Source of the DNA: Qipengyuania seohaensis
GTDB taxonomy: Bacteria; Pseudomonadota; Alphaproteobacteria; Sphingomonadales; Sphingomonadaceae
Direction: 5' to 3'
NCBI RefSeq assembly: GCF_002795865.1
Contig: NZ_CP024920.1
Span: forward strand, 1,709,001-1,773,000
Length of the DNA: 64,000 nucleotides
In this document: positions 47,477 through 58,205 of the stretch, one piece after another
Layout: the number at the start of each line of letters is the position of its first letter
Numbering within the stretch: position 1 is the stretch's first letter
The notes under the pieces: model-generated
What the model saw: only the letters and a program-made list of their open reading frames with translations
Told to the model about the DNA's origin: nothing
The model's database searches: none
Translations under genes and position numbers: made by a program

Positions 47477-48505
47477 TTAGCCGCCGGTGTGCTCTGCGTT
47501 GGTCCAGACGCGCTTGCGCTGTCCGTTCTGCGCCGAATAGCCATCATGAAGCGCGCGGGCGATCTGGGCGATCTTTGCTTCACGATTCAGGCGCGATCCC
47601 TGGCCCGTGACATAGATGGCGACTGCCACAGCGCGGCCATCGGAAGTTTCCAGAATGCCAACGTCACTCGAAGTGTTGTTGAGCGATCCGGTCTTGTGGC
47701 TAACCTTCACGCTGGCCGGCATGAGAGCTGGAATGCGACGTTTGCCGGTCCTTGTCCGGCTCATCGCGCCCAGCAGTACGCGGCGGCTTTCCGCCGACAG
47801 GTACTTGCCCTGGTAAAGCCCCGAAAGCAGCTCGAGAATTGCATTGGGGGTAGCGGCATCGCGCCGATCGATATGCTGTGCGGGGTCGTATTCGCCGTCA
47901 TCTCTGACCAAGGTCGCGATATCGCGATCAATGCTGAACTCTTCGATGCCCTGCCTGCGCATCCAGTCGTTTACCGCTTCCGGCCCGCCGACAACGCGCA
48001 GCAGCGCATCGGTCGCCGGGTTGCTCGACCGGGTGATCATGATTTCGATCAGGTCGATCGCCTTCATGTACTCGCCCTCGTAAACAGGCGCGCGCGGGCT
48101 GGAGAACTTCGCCGACCTGCGCGGAAGAAGCAGCGGGAATTCGCTCGTCAGGCTCCACTTGCCCTTTTCCACACCCTCAAGGAAGGTGGCGGCGACGGCG
48201 ATCTTGCTGGTACTGGCCATCGGGAAGAGCTGGTCGCCAAGAACCGAAACCGTCTTGCCGGTCGACAGGTCGACTGCGGCAACGCCGATGCGCCCGTTGG
48301 ACCCGTCGGCCAGTTCGGCGATGGTCTGTTCGAGAGCGTTTTCGTAGATAGCCTCGAAGCTCTGGGGCGCGCGTTCCTCGGTGCCCAGGGCCCTGTCGAA
48401 CTGCGCCTGGTAGTTTGCGGTCTGCGCATTTGCGCCGGTGGACGCGCCAACGGCAAAGGCCGCCGCAACAAGTATCTTGCCTAGTTTCCTCATCCTCATG
48501 TCCAT
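47477..48505 (-). CDS. Class A beta-lactamase-fold serine hydrolase, probably degenerate
   Basis: 342 residues with a signal peptide (cleavage near GANAQ), so periplasmic. Ser-x-x-Lys is at 98-101 (STSK) and KTG at 271-273, the nucleophile and base of the fold. However the SDN loop reads SSN (160-162), and the region where Glu166 is expected reads IATL without Glu. So it may bind beta-lactams or act on peptidoglycan peptides, but efficient deacylation is doubtful. Its start is uncertain: ATGs at 48505, 48499 and 48493. Confidence 0.8.
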   Translation of the reverse strand: MDMRMRKLGKILVAAAFAVGASTGANAQTANYQAQFDRALGTEERAPQSFEAIYENALEQTIAELADGSNGRIGVAAVDLSTGKTVSVLGDQLFPMASTSKIAVAATFLEGVEKGKWSLTSEFPLLLPRRSAKFSSPRAPVYEGEYMKAIDLIEIMITRSSNPATDALLRVVGGPEAVNDWMRRQGIEEFSIDRDIATLVRDDGEYDPAQHIDRRDAATPNAILELLSGLYQGKYLSAESRRVLLGAMSRTRTGKRRIPALMPASVKVSHKTGSLNNTSSDVGILETSDGRAVAVAIYVTGQGSRLNREAKIAQIARALHDGYSAQNGQRKRVWTNAEHTGG

Positions 48506-48561
48506 ATGTCTAGCAAGCCCTTGGTTAGGCCTTGCTTAACGAAACCGGGTGCGGAAAGGCA

Positions 48562-48596
48562 AGCGCCCGAGCGACAGAATGTGTCGCCCGGGCGCT
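48562..48596. terminator. Long hairpin, probable terminator of the host-attachment-family gene
   Basis: Fourteen of fifteen pairs between AGCGCCCGAGCGACA and TGTCGCCCGGGCGCT, with a 5-base loop. The minus strand follows it with TTGCCTTTCC, so it probably ends the leftward transcript from 49033. Confidence 0.6.
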
Positions 48597-48625
48597 CGAT
48601 GCTTTCTGACGGGGGGTCTCTGCTA

Positions 48626-49033
48626 TCAGGATGCGGCAATAACCTTCTCGATCTGCTCGGTGGTTTCGCCGGTCACGGTCTTGTTGATCTCGCCGACCAG
48701 GCGCTTTTCCAGCTCGCTATGATAGTGCCGTCGCATCTCGCCGAGCGTCTTGGGATCCGCAATCACCAGCACGTCGGTGATCTCCCCCGAGATCGCCTTG
48801 GCATTGAGCCATTCGGCAGCAGCGGCACCATGGGCCAGTTCATTGAGGTCGGTTGCACCGGTGCGCTGACCCAGATCGTCCTGGTGACGCACTCCGGCGC
48901 TGAAGTTGCTGGGACTGAGGTCCGGTTTGGTTGCGTCGCCAAGCTTGGGTTCGAACGGCTTTCCGTTGTTCCTCATGATCGTGAAGCTCTCGCCGTCTAC
49001 GATTGCGACATGCGCCTTATGTGGCACTTTCAT
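48626..49033 (-). CDS. Host attachment family protein
   Basis: 135 residues, matching the small family first named after a plant-attachment protein of Agrobacterium (VAIVDGESFTIMRNNG, then the ITDVLVIADPKTLGEMRRHYHSELEKRLVGEINKTVTG block). The fold resembles the archaeal release factor/Pelota core. In free-living bacteria its role is unknown, so the name is only a family label. It is divergent from the DUF305 gene. Confidence 0.88.
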   Translation of the reverse strand: MKVPHKAHVAIVDGESFTIMRNNGKPFEPKLGDATKPDLSPSNFSAGVRHQDDLGQRTGATDLNELAHGAAAAEWLNAKAISGEITDVLVIADPKTLGEMRRHYHSELEKRLVGEINKTVTGETTEQIEKVIAAS

Positions 49034-49238
49034 CGGTTTCTCCTCGGATGCTTTTAGGGTCTCTTCCTACCAACGAGCCAGCGTCCGATTTGGTCCGCCA
49101 AGCGCCAATCATTTGCGCACTTCGCCGGACTGCCGACGATGATCGACCAGCGACTTGTGCCCGCGGCCTTTGCGCTTGACCCGCCCGGCGCGGTCGGGAC
49201 TATGCGCGCCAAGGGTTTGGGAATCGCAGAGGACTGAC

Positions 49239-51431
49239 ATGAAAACGACACTTCGCACCATGGTTGCGGGCATGCTGCTCACGACTTCGCACGCAGCGCT
49301 GGCACAGGAAGTGCCGATCGTTCTGCCCGGAGCGCCGGGCGAAGCTCCGCGCGTGATCGACCGTGAAGAAGCGATTGCGCTTGCAGACACTTCCTACTCG
49401 CCTGGCGATGTCGCCTTCATGCAAGGCATGATCACCCACCACCGTCAAGCGGTCCAGATGTCGGAACTTGCACAGGATCGCACCAGCAACGATGCGGTGA
49501 GCAAGATTGCAGCAGGCATCCTCGCCACGCAGAAAGACGAAATCGCCTTCATGACCGAGTGGCTTGAAGCGCGCGGTGAGGCTGTTGCGATGGATCATTC
49601 CATGCATGCCGGTCACTCTGATCATTCGACCATGAAAGGCATGGCGACCCCTGCCCAGATGGCCGAACTGACAGCATCAAGCGGGACGGATTTCGACCGC
49701 CAGTTCCTGCGCTTGATGATCGAGCACCACAAGGGTGCGCTCGCCATGGTCAAGACGCTCCACGAGGCGCCGGGCAGCGCGTACGAGCCGGTGATGTTCG
49801 AGTTCACCAACGATGTCGTTAGCGACCAGCAGGCCGAGATCGACCGCATGAACGCGATCCTCGCCCAGCTGTCGGCCGATCCGAGAGCCACCCTGACTGC
49901 CGGCCTGCGCGATGCGGGCGAGGCGATTTCCGGCTTGCGCCTGGTAGCGGCCCAGCCCAAGCCGGCAGGCTTCTTCGACCCCAAGAACCCGGCGCAGTTG
50001 CAGCCGCTGATCGAAAAGGACGAGGACGAGAAGAAGGCCAAGAAGGACGGCGACGAAGAAGAGGATGAGCCCCAGTTCGGCAAGCGCGGCTCGCTGCTGG
50101 ACTTCGCCAATACCGACATGGCCTTTTCGGGGGATCTGCTGGTGGCAGGCAGCTATCACGGCTTCAACGCATACCGCCTCGGCGATGACGGCGTGCCCCA
50201 GCTGGTAAGTTCCACGGTCTGCCCGGGCGGACAGGGCGACGTATCCATCGTCGGCGATCTCTTGGTCATGAGCGTGCAGGACAGCCGCGCCCGCATCGAT
50301 TGCGGCTTGCAGGGCGTAGACGGCAAGGTCAGCGCAGACCGTTTCCGCGGTATCCGCATCTTCGACATTTCGGACATCACGCGGCCGCGACAGGTCGGGC
50401 TGGTCCAGACCTGTCGCGGCAGTCATACCCATTCGATCGTATCGGCAGACGACGATACAATCGTCCTCTACAATTCGGGCACATCCTATGTTCGTGACGA
50501 CGAGGAATTGGCCGGATGTTTCGATACCGCCGGTGACGAGACCGCGCTGTTCAGTATCGACGTGATCGAGATCCCCGTCGCCAATCCTTCGGCGGCCCGC
50601 ATCGTCGATAGCCCGCGCGTTTTCGCGTCCGATGGGCAAATTGCCGGCCTGTGGCGCGGCGGCAATCACGGCGAGGGCACGCAGGAAACGAATGTGACCA
50701 ACCAGTGTCACGACATCACGGTGTTCCCGGCCAAGAACCTCGCTGCCGGTGCCTGCTCGGGCAATGGCATCATCATGGACATTTCCGATCCGCGCAAACC
50801 GGTCCGGATCGCCGACGTCACCGACAAGGGGTTTGCCTATTGGCACTCCGCCACTTTCAGCAATGACGGCTCCACGGTCCTCTTCACCGATGAATGGGGC
50901 GGGGGCGGCCGTCCGCGCTGCCAGGCAGGCGATCCGATGGATTGGGGCGCCAACGCTTTCTATGCACTCGAAGGCGGCAAGCTCGAATATCGCGGCACTT
51001 ACAAGCTTCCCGCACCGCAGAGCGACAAGGAAAACTGCGTCGCGCACAACGGCTCGATCATCCCGGTCCCGGGCCGCGATATCTTCGTGCAGGCATGGTA
51101 TCAGGGCGGCATATCGGTGATCGACTTCACAGACCCGGCAAACCCGTTCGAGATCGCCTATTTCGATCGCGGACCTATCGATGAAGACCAGCTGGTCACC
51201 GGCGGCTACTGGTCGGCCTATTGGTATAACGGACGTATCTACGCGACCGAAATTACCCGCGGGCTCGACATCTTCGCGCTCGAGCCGAGTGACTTCCTCA
51301 CCGCAGAAGAGATCGCGGCGGCGGAAGCGGCGCAGTTCGAGGGTGAGCTGTTCAATCCGCAAACGCAGACGCAGGTCACCTGGCCCGACGAGGTGGTCAG
51401 AGCCGTAGAAGAAAGCCGCAAGGGAGGCTGA
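49239..51431 (+). CDS. DUF305 domain fused to an LVIVD-type beta-propeller
   Basis: 730 residues from the ATG at 49239 (AGAGGA just upstream), with a signal peptide ending near residue 23, so exported. DUF305 (ferritin-like, two HH motifs: MITHHRQAV and MIEHHKGAL) covers about 30-230. A charged linker (EDEKKAKKDGDEEEDE) follows, then LVIVD-type propeller repeats to about 690. It has several Cys and His-rich stretches. DUF305 proteins often bind copper, but binding here is only inferred. Divergent from the host-attachment gene. Confidence 0.88.
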   Translation: MKTTLRTMVAGMLLTTSHAALAQEVPIVLPGAPGEAPRVIDREEAIALADTSYSPGDVAFMQGMITHHRQAVQMSELAQDRTSNDAVSKIAAGILATQKDEIAFMTEWLEARGEAVAMDHSMHAGHSDHSTMKGMATPAQMAELTASSGTDFDRQFLRLMIEHHKGALAMVKTLHEAPGSAYEPVMFEFTNDVVSDQQAEIDRMNAILAQLSADPRATLTAGLRDAGEAISGLRLVAAQPKPAGFFDPKNPAQLQPLIEKDEDEKKAKKDGDEEEDEPQFGKRGSLLDFANTDMAFSGDLLVAGSYHGFNAYRLGDDGVPQLVSSTVCPGGQGDVSIVGDLLVMSVQDSRARIDCGLQGVDGKVSADRFRGIRIFDISDITRPRQVGLVQTCRGSHTHSIVSADDDTIVLYNSGTSYVRDDEELAGCFDTAGDETALFSIDVIEIPVANPSAARIVDSPRVFASDGQIAGLWRGGNHGEGTQETNVTNQCHDITVFPAKNLAAGACSGNGIIMDISDPRKPVRIADVTDKGFAYWHSATFSNDGSTVLFTDEWGGGGRPRCQAGDPMDWGANAFYALEGGKLEYRGTYKLPAPQSDKENCVAHNGSIIPVPGRDIFVQAWYQGGISVIDFTDPANPFEIAYFDRGPIDEDQLVTGGYWSAYWYNGRIYATEITRGLDIFALEPSDFLTAEEIAAAEAAQFEGELFNPQTQTQVTWPDEVVRAVEESRKGG

Positions 51432-51509
51432 TCGCCCCCCGAAGTGGAACAATCACGGAGCGCCGAGGTATAGACCCCGAGCCATTTTTGAGGCTGTGGG
51501 GGAATATCT

Positions 51510-52535
51510 TTGAAAAATCTGAGCCTTGTCGGGAAAGCGATTTTCGCAATCCTCGCACTGTTACTGATCCTCTCGCTGGTGTCGCTTTACGATACCAACC
51601 GCGGCGCTGTCCGCATGCTCGACTTTCTGCGCGAGCCGATGATGATCCTCGCCGGGATCTTCGGGATCGCGGCGATATTCCTTGCGCGGCCCCGATGGAT
51701 TACGGCCTTGCTGCTGGCTTTCGTGACCATCGGGATCAATCTGTGGCGTCTGTGGCCCTACACATTCCTCGCCTCTCCGCAGGTCGCTCTGCCGGATGAG
51801 GTAGACGGAATGAGCTGTGCCCGCTTGCTCGCTTTCAACGTGCTGCAATCGAACGATCAGTATGACCGCACGGCGCAACTGATCGATAGCGTCGACCCCG
51901 ACATTCTGCTGCTCATGGAAACGAACGCAAAATGGGTCGAGCAACTGGCCCCGCAACTTTCCCGCTATTCCTATCGCCTGGATATGCCGCTGGAGAATAA
52001 GTACGGAATGGCGTTCGCGACGAGACTCCGCACCGACCGGGCCGAAATGGTGGCGAACACCAGCTCCAACACGCCGACCCTTTATGCGACGCTTCGCATG
52101 GGCGACGGTGCGCGCTTCGAGGTAATAGGCCTGCACCCGAGGCCTCCGCTGCCGGGCGAATCGACCGCGATGCGCGATGCGAATATCGCGAAGGCTGGCG
52201 CAAGAACCCCGGATAGTCTCGACAATGTGCTGGCCATCGGGGATTTCAACGACGTCCCGTGGTCAAGAACGACGTCGCGCTTTGCACGCGAGGGCGAATA
52301 TTTCGACCCGCGCGCCGGACGTGGCAGTTTTCCGACATTCCCGGCCGACTATTCCTTTGCCGGCTGGCCCCTAGACCAGATCTTCGTCAAGAACGGCGTG
52401 AGGGTCGAGGAACTGGAGATCGGCCAGGATGTGGGTTCTGACCACCTGCCACTGATCGCGAAGGTTTGCGTGGATCCGAATTCGCCCAATGCCGATATCG
52501 ACGGTGCGGACCTGACTGATACCGACGCAGGCTAA
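51510..52535 (+). CDS. Endonuclease/exonuclease/phosphatase family protein
   Basis: 341 residues from a TTG start preceded by GGGGGA. Three membrane helices lie in the first ~90 residues, then the EEP catalytic domain: AFNVLQSN, ETNAKW (metal Glu), GDFNDVPWS and GSDHLPLIAKV with the catalytic His. It is a periplasmic-facing membrane-anchored metal-dependent phosphohydrolase or nuclease; the substrate is unknown. Confidence 0.88.
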   Translation: MKNLSLVGKAIFAILALLLILSLVSLYDTNRGAVRMLDFLREPMMILAGIFGIAAIFLARPRWITALLLAFVTIGINLWRLWPYTFLASPQVALPDEVDGMSCARLLAFNVLQSNDQYDRTAQLIDSVDPDILLLMETNAKWVEQLAPQLSRYSYRLDMPLENKYGMAFATRLRTDRAEMVANTSSNTPTLYATLRMGDGARFEVIGLHPRPPLPGESTAMRDANIAKAGARTPDSLDNVLAIGDFNDVPWSRTTSRFAREGEYFDPRAGRGSFPTFPADYSFAGWPLDQIFVKNGVRVEELEIGQDVGSDHLPLIAKVCVDPNSPNADIDGADLTDTDAG

Positions 52536-52578
52536 CTGTTTACGCAGGCGCGTTGTTCAGGATGCAAGCCCAAGAAAA

Positions 52579-52608
52579 AGGCCCGGCAGGATCGCTCCCG
52601 CCGGGCCT
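52579..52608. terminator. Terminator between the EEP gene and groL
   Basis: Stem AGGCCCGGCAGGA / TCCCGCCGGGCCT with one mismatch (12 of 13), between convergent genes. AAAAA lies on the left and CTTCTT on the right, so it works for both. Confidence 0.75.
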
Positions 52609-52638
52609 CTTCTTAGCCTGTCGGCTGGTCGGTTGAGC

Positions 52639-54327
<1,689 letters not shown>

Positions 54328-54342
54328 TCAGGTGGTCAGGGC

Positions 54343-54627
54343 TCAGCCCATGATCCCCATGATGTCGCTTTCCTTCATGATCAGCAGGTCTTCGCCGTCG
54401 AGCTTGATCTCGGTGCCGGACCACTTGCCGAACAGGATACGGTCGCCGGGCTTCACGTCGAGAGCGACGAAAGCGCCATCTTCGCGGGTGCCCGGGCCGA
54501 CAGCGACGACTTCGCCTTCGCTGGGCTTTTCCTTGGCGCTGTCGGGAATGATGATCCCGCCGGCGGTCTTTTCTTCTGCTTCGATGCGGCGCACGAGAAC
54601 TCGGTCGTGCAACGGACGAAATGCCAT
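54343..54627 (-). CDS. groES: Co-chaperonin GroES
   Basis: 94 residues from the ATG at 54627 ([16 protein letters not shown]). The mobile loop [18 protein letters not shown] and [13 protein letters not shown] are diagnostic. It caps GroEL. The upstream region holds a CIRCE element and an RpoH-like promoter, so the operon is under dual heat-shock control. Confidence 0.99.
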   Translation of the reverse strand: MAFRPLHDRVLVRRIEAEEKTAGGIIIPDSAKEKPSEGEVVAVGPGTREDGAFVALDVKPGDRILFGKWSGTEIKLDGEDLLIMKESDIMGIMG

Positions 54628-54662
54628 AGTGATGACCTTTCTACTGAGAGTGAATACCTGAA

Positions 54663-54689
54663 TTGGCACTCCCACATAGAGAGTGCCAG
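54663..54689. promoter_or_regulatory. CIRCE element (HrcA operator) of groESL
   Basis: TTGGCACTC-N9-GAGTGCCAG, the HrcA-binding inverted repeat with the canonical 9-base spacer and 7 inner pairs; the outermost bases deviate from TTAGCACTC. It lies 36-62 bases before the groES start. Confidence 0.88.
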
Positions 54690-54697
54690 CGAGGCGC

Positions 54698-54725
54698 AAA
54701 TGGGGATGAGGCATGGCTGAGTCAA
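54698..54725 (-). promoter_or_regulatory. RpoH-like promoter of groESL
   Basis: On the minus strand TTGACT, 14 bases, then CCCCATTT: the sigma-32 -10 motif CCCCATnT is exact. It ends about 8 bases before the CIRCE element, so RpoH activation and HrcA repression meet at one promoter. Confidence 0.65.
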
Positions 54726-54823
54726 CAGCTTCGGCAACGGAATTTTTTCGAAATAGGATCGCCCGGAAGCAGTTCCTACCGGAGTAGCCCGATGTTGTCC
54801 GGCAAACGCTTTGGAGGAAAGCG

Positions 54824-56230
54824 CTAATTGGCTGTTGGTGTCAGGCCAAGCCCATCGCGGCGATGCCAGCGCCAACCCAGCAGGATCGCCGCGAAGGTCA
54901 GGCCGGTCGCGAGGCCAATCCAAACGCCGATCCCCTCGAGTGGCGTATAGAAACCGAGGATGATGGCTGTCCCGATGCCGGGAACCCAATAGGAGAACGC
55001 CGCGATCCACATGGGCGCGCGCGTATCCTGCAGGCCGCGCAAGGCACCCGCAGCGACCGCCTGCATACCGTCGAACAGCTGGAACGCGGCGGCGATGACG
55101 ATATATTTGAGAGCAAAGCCGACCAGGACCGCGTTCTGCGGATCCCAAGGATCGACGTAGATAGCGATCAGCGGCTTGGGGATCAGGATCATCGCCAGCG
55201 CAGTGATCGCCATGAAGCCCGTGCCGACCCCGATGGCCATCCAACCGGCGCGCTTGATACCTTCCGGATCGCGCGCTCCATAAAAATAGCCGACCCGGAT
55301 CGTTGCGGCCTGCCCGATGCCGAAAGGCACCTGGAAGGCGAGGGCGGCAATTTGCAGCGCCACCGTATGGGCAGCGAGCTGGCTTGCGCCGATATTTCCC
55401 ATGAGGAATGCGGCTGCTCCGAAGATGCCGGCCTCCGCGGTGATGGTCAGCGCGATGGGCGCTCCGATGCGGACGATATGCATGAAGCGCGGCCAATCCG
55501 GCGACCACCAGCGGCCGAAAATGCGATACCGGTGAAGGCGCGGATCGAGGCGGATGACCAGAACATACGCCGTAAGAGTGGTAATCGTGGTGATGATCGT
55601 GGCGACCGCGGCACCGCGCAGACCAAGCTCGGGTGCGCCCAGATTGCCAAAAATGAACGCGTAATTGGCCAGCGCATTCACGAAGATGCCGGCAGCCGTG
55701 ATCGCAGTCGCGAGAATGGGCCGGTCAAGCGTCGACACGAAACTGCGCAGGACGTTGTTGAACAGCATGGGTATGAGAGAGAGCACGAGGATCGAGTTGT
55801 ATTCGATCGCGAGATCGATGATCGCGGCATCCTGGCCCGTGATCCGCATTATCGGACCAAGCGACAGGCACAGTCCCATGCCTATCGTTCCGGCGAAAAG
55901 TGCGAGCCACATGGCCATCCGCACGCTACGCCGGACCGGCCTCAGCGCTGGCGCTCGGGCGCCAAGTTCGGCTGCGGCGACTGGGGCCACCGCACCGGTC
56001 AGGCCGGAAAACGCCCACAGGACGAGACCGAACAGCGCGATCGCCAGAGCGGATGCCGCCAGTTGCGCCTCACCCAACCGCGCGATGAAGATCACGTCGA
56101 CAGCATAGGTCAGCATCTGGAGCAGGTTGGCTGCCGCCAGCGGCCAGCCAAGCCTTAGGGTCGCGCGAAATTCGCGGCGCCAACCATCGACGTCCAAAGA
56201 CGTGGGCGCACCTTGCTGCGCATCCTGCAT
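54824..56230 (-). CDS. MATE family multidrug efflux transporter
   Basis: 468 residues with about twelve hydrophobic helices in two halves. The N-terminal half has [25 protein letters not shown] and the second half [22 protein letters not shown], both typical of NorM-like transporters. It exports cationic drugs or metabolites in exchange for Na+ or H+. Confidence 0.92.
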   Translation of the reverse strand: MQDAQQGAPTSLDVDGWRREFRATLRLGWPLAAANLLQMLTYAVDVIFIARLGEAQLAASALAIALFGLVLWAFSGLTGAVAPVAAAELGARAPALRPVRRSVRMAMWLALFAGTIGMGLCLSLGPIMRITGQDAAIIDLAIEYNSILVLSLIPMLFNNVLRSFVSTLDRPILATAITAAGIFVNALANYAFIFGNLGAPELGLRGAAVATIITTITTLTAYVLVIRLDPRLHRYRIFGRWWSPDWPRFMHIVRIGAPIALTITAEAGIFGAAAFLMGNIGASQLAAHTVALQIAALAFQVPFGIGQAATIRVGYFYGARDPEGIKRAGWMAIGVGTGFMAITALAMILIPKPLIAIYVDPWDPQNAVLVGFALKYIVIAAAFQLFDGMQAVAAGALRGLQDTRAPMWIAAFSYWVPGIGTAIILGFYTPLEGIGVWIGLATGLTFAAILLGWRWHRRDGLGLTPTAN

Positions 56231-56382
56231 CGCCGCGTGTTATGACATGAGCAGGTCCGAACCAATGCCGGTCGCCCTTCCGCGATTACGCGGTGACAAA
56301 CTGGCACCGCTTTGCCACAGTAGGGCGCTGGGCCAACCATGGACCGGATCCATGAGACGAACGAGATTATCGAGAATACAGA

Positions 56383-57072
56383 GTGGCCGAGGAAGCAAAC
56401 TTTTCAGAAGCAGCAGCGACGAGTGACGATCCTCGGCGTCGATCCAATCGCCTGGTGCTGCGCCTCCGCACCGGAGTGGGGCAGGCAGGACGCGCGTTCG
56501 ATGCGGAAGTGCTGAACCTTTCGCCCAGCGGCATGTTGGTCAAGACAAGCGCAAGTCTTTCGCTCGACGATCCGCTCGAAGTTGTCTTGCCGAAAGTGGG
56601 ACCGGTGATTGCGAAGGTGGTCTGGTTCGACGACCAGCTTTATGGATGCAGCTTCGCGAACCAGCTGACCGACGAAGAAGTCGAGGCGGCCAATGTCGTA
56701 TCCGGCGATACCGACGAGACCCACGGGGTCGACAATGAAACGCTCGGCTCCCGGATAAAGCGCCTGCGCAAGAACCGGGGATTGTCCATGCGGGCCCTTG
56801 CGGGTCTTGCCGGCGTCAGCAAGCCGACCTTGTGGAAATGGGAAAGCGATCGGGTTCGGCCGCGCCACACCACGATGCAACGTCTTGCCGTTGAACTGGG
56901 GATTTCGGAACTCGAACTCGTCTACGGCGCGCCTGCGGCCCGTACGAACGAAGAGCTGGAATCGGGATCGCTAGCGGACATCGTCCGCGATGCCCGACGT
57001 CGCATTGCCGATGCAGCAGGGGTCGACGAGAGCCGTGTCGATGTCCGCATCGATTGGGGCGAAGAAGACTAG
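56383..57072 (+). CDS. PilZ-XRE fusion, predicted c-di-GMP-responsive DNA-binding protein
   Basis: 229 residues from a GTG. The N-terminal PilZ domain (about 15-105) keeps both c-di-GMP signatures, R19xxxR23 and N45xSxxG50. An XRE-type helix-turn-helix follows at about 124-180 (LGSRIKRLRKNRGLSMRALAGLAGVSKPTLWKWE). The C-terminus is charged. Separately PilZ and XRE domains are common, but a direct fusion of a motif-complete PilZ to an XRE domain is unusual. It is a plausible c-di-GMP-controlled regulator and lies beside the Tad pilus locus. Confidence 0.85.
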   Translation: MAEEANFSEAAATSDDPRRRSNRLVLRLRTGVGQAGRAFDAEVLNLSPSGMLVKTSASLSLDDPLEVVLPKVGPVIAKVVWFDDQLYGCSFANQLTDEEVEAANVVSGDTDETHGVDNETLGSRIKRLRKNRGLSMRALAGLAGVSKPTLWKWESDRVRPRHTTMQRLAVELGISELELVYGAPAARTNEELESGSLADIVRDARRRIADAAGVDESRVDVRIDWGEED

Positions 57073-57078
57073 GTCGAG

Positions 57079-57729
57079 TTAGGGGCGTGCTGGATCCGGT
57101 GCGGCTTTGAGCACGAGCCGGTCCCGAATAGCGTCGTAGGTCAGGTCGACACCCGAGCTACGGACATTCTCGAGCGTCAGTCGCTTTTGATCTGGCAAGT
57201 CTGCGACCTGCCGGTCAAGGTTGAGGTCGGCAAGGGCGCTTGCAAGTGTATCACGCTCGACCTCGATGCGCGTGCCTCCCATCAGGAAGATCGGCAGGCT
57301 CGTTTCGCCTGCTCCGTCCCGCACGAGACGCTTGCGAACTTCGACGCCGTCAGGCCCGCCGTCGAAGGCGGGTTCCAGGCGATAGGACAGCTTCAGGACC
57401 TCTCCACCGTGATCGAGGCTTTCGGGTCCCTTGGCGGCTGGCGGCAGGACCACGTCCAAAGGTGCCGCGGCCTCTGGAGTTGGGGCACTGGACGCTGTCT
57501 CTTCGGAATCCGCGTCCCGGACCAGGGGTTGGATCGCTGGCAGTTTGGTCTTCGTCTGATTGGGCTGGAGCGCGACCCGCAAGATGCCGCCCTCTCTTGC
57601 CTGTCGGTCGGCATGCGAATTTGCGCCGACACCCGCTAGCCCGATCAGGGCAAGTGCCAGGACGATACCGAAAAGGGTGGCTTTTTGCCGTGCCCCCCCG
57701 GACTTATTTATCGTCAATCCGCCGACCAT
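57079..57729 (-). CDS. Membrane-anchored hypothetical protein at the end of the Tad operon
   Basis: 216 residues from the ATG at 57729; a TTG two codons upstream is an alternative. One N-terminal transmembrane helix (about 21-38), then a periplasmic, Pro/Ala-rich part and a C-terminal conserved-looking domain (LEVRK-type, DLTYDAIRDRLVLKA). No family recognised. It starts next to the cpaA stop and may be part of the pilus operon. Confidence 0.6.
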   Translation of the reverse strand: MVGGLTINKSGGARQKATLFGIVLALALIGLAGVGANSHADRQAREGGILRVALQPNQTKTKLPAIQPLVRDADSEETASSAPTPEAAAPLDVVLPPAAKGPESLDHGGEVLKLSYRLEPAFDGGPDGVEVRKRLVRDGAGETSLPIFLMGGTRIEVERDTLASALADLNLDRQVADLPDQKRLTLENVRSSGVDLTYDAIRDRLVLKAAPDPARP

Positions 57730-57731
57730 GC

Positions 57732-58196
57732 TCAACCTGGCATGGTCAGGGCGGCGTATCCGACAGTACCTACTGCGATTGCGACACCGTAGGGCAATTT
57801 TGCAAAGTCATCCTTGCGGCGCTTCATCCCCTTGATGAAGCGTTTGAGAGTGAACCAGAAGAGTGCGAGAATACCCCCCGACAGGACGATGGCCAGTGCC
57901 AGGGCAGGCGCGTCCATGATCGGGAAAAACGCGGCGGACCCTGCGTAGAATTTCCCGTCGCCCGCACCGAAGATGTTCCAGACGAACATCAAATAACCGA
58001 TCAAGAACGCAACAGCCACGTGAACGGCATGCCAGCCCAAAGCCGCCCATCCGTCCATGGCCAGCGCCAGGCCGAGGCCGGCCAAGGCAAGGAGCACTGA
58101 CACGATATTCGGCAGCTTACGCCACACGATATCCGTAATTGCACCGACAGACGAAAGCGCGGCGAGAACGCCGAACGAGATTGTCGCGAGGGCCAT
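57732..58196 (-). CDS. cpaA: Prepilin peptidase CpaA/TadV (A24 family)
   Basis: 154 residues, membrane protein. The two catalytic aspartates of aspartate-type prepilin peptidases are in the TDIVWRKLPN and GAGDGKF motifs. It cleaves Flp-type prepilins at the inner membrane. Here it sits at the end of the operon, after tadD, instead of beside flp as in Caulobacter. Confidence 0.9.
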   Translation of the reverse strand: MALATISFGVLAALSSVGAITDIVWRKLPNIVSVLLALAGLGLALAMDGWAALGWHAVHVAVAFLIGYLMFVWNIFGAGDGKFYAGSAAFFPIMDAPALALAIVLSGGILALFWFTLKRFIKGMKRRKDDFAKLPYGVAIAVGTVGYAALTMPG

Positions 58197-58205
58197 TACT
58201 GCTGC

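Noticed and set aside
48626-49033. Phage or symbiosis island suggested by the 'host attachment' name
   Set aside because: It is a small-family label. No integrase, phage structural gene or mobile element lies near it.
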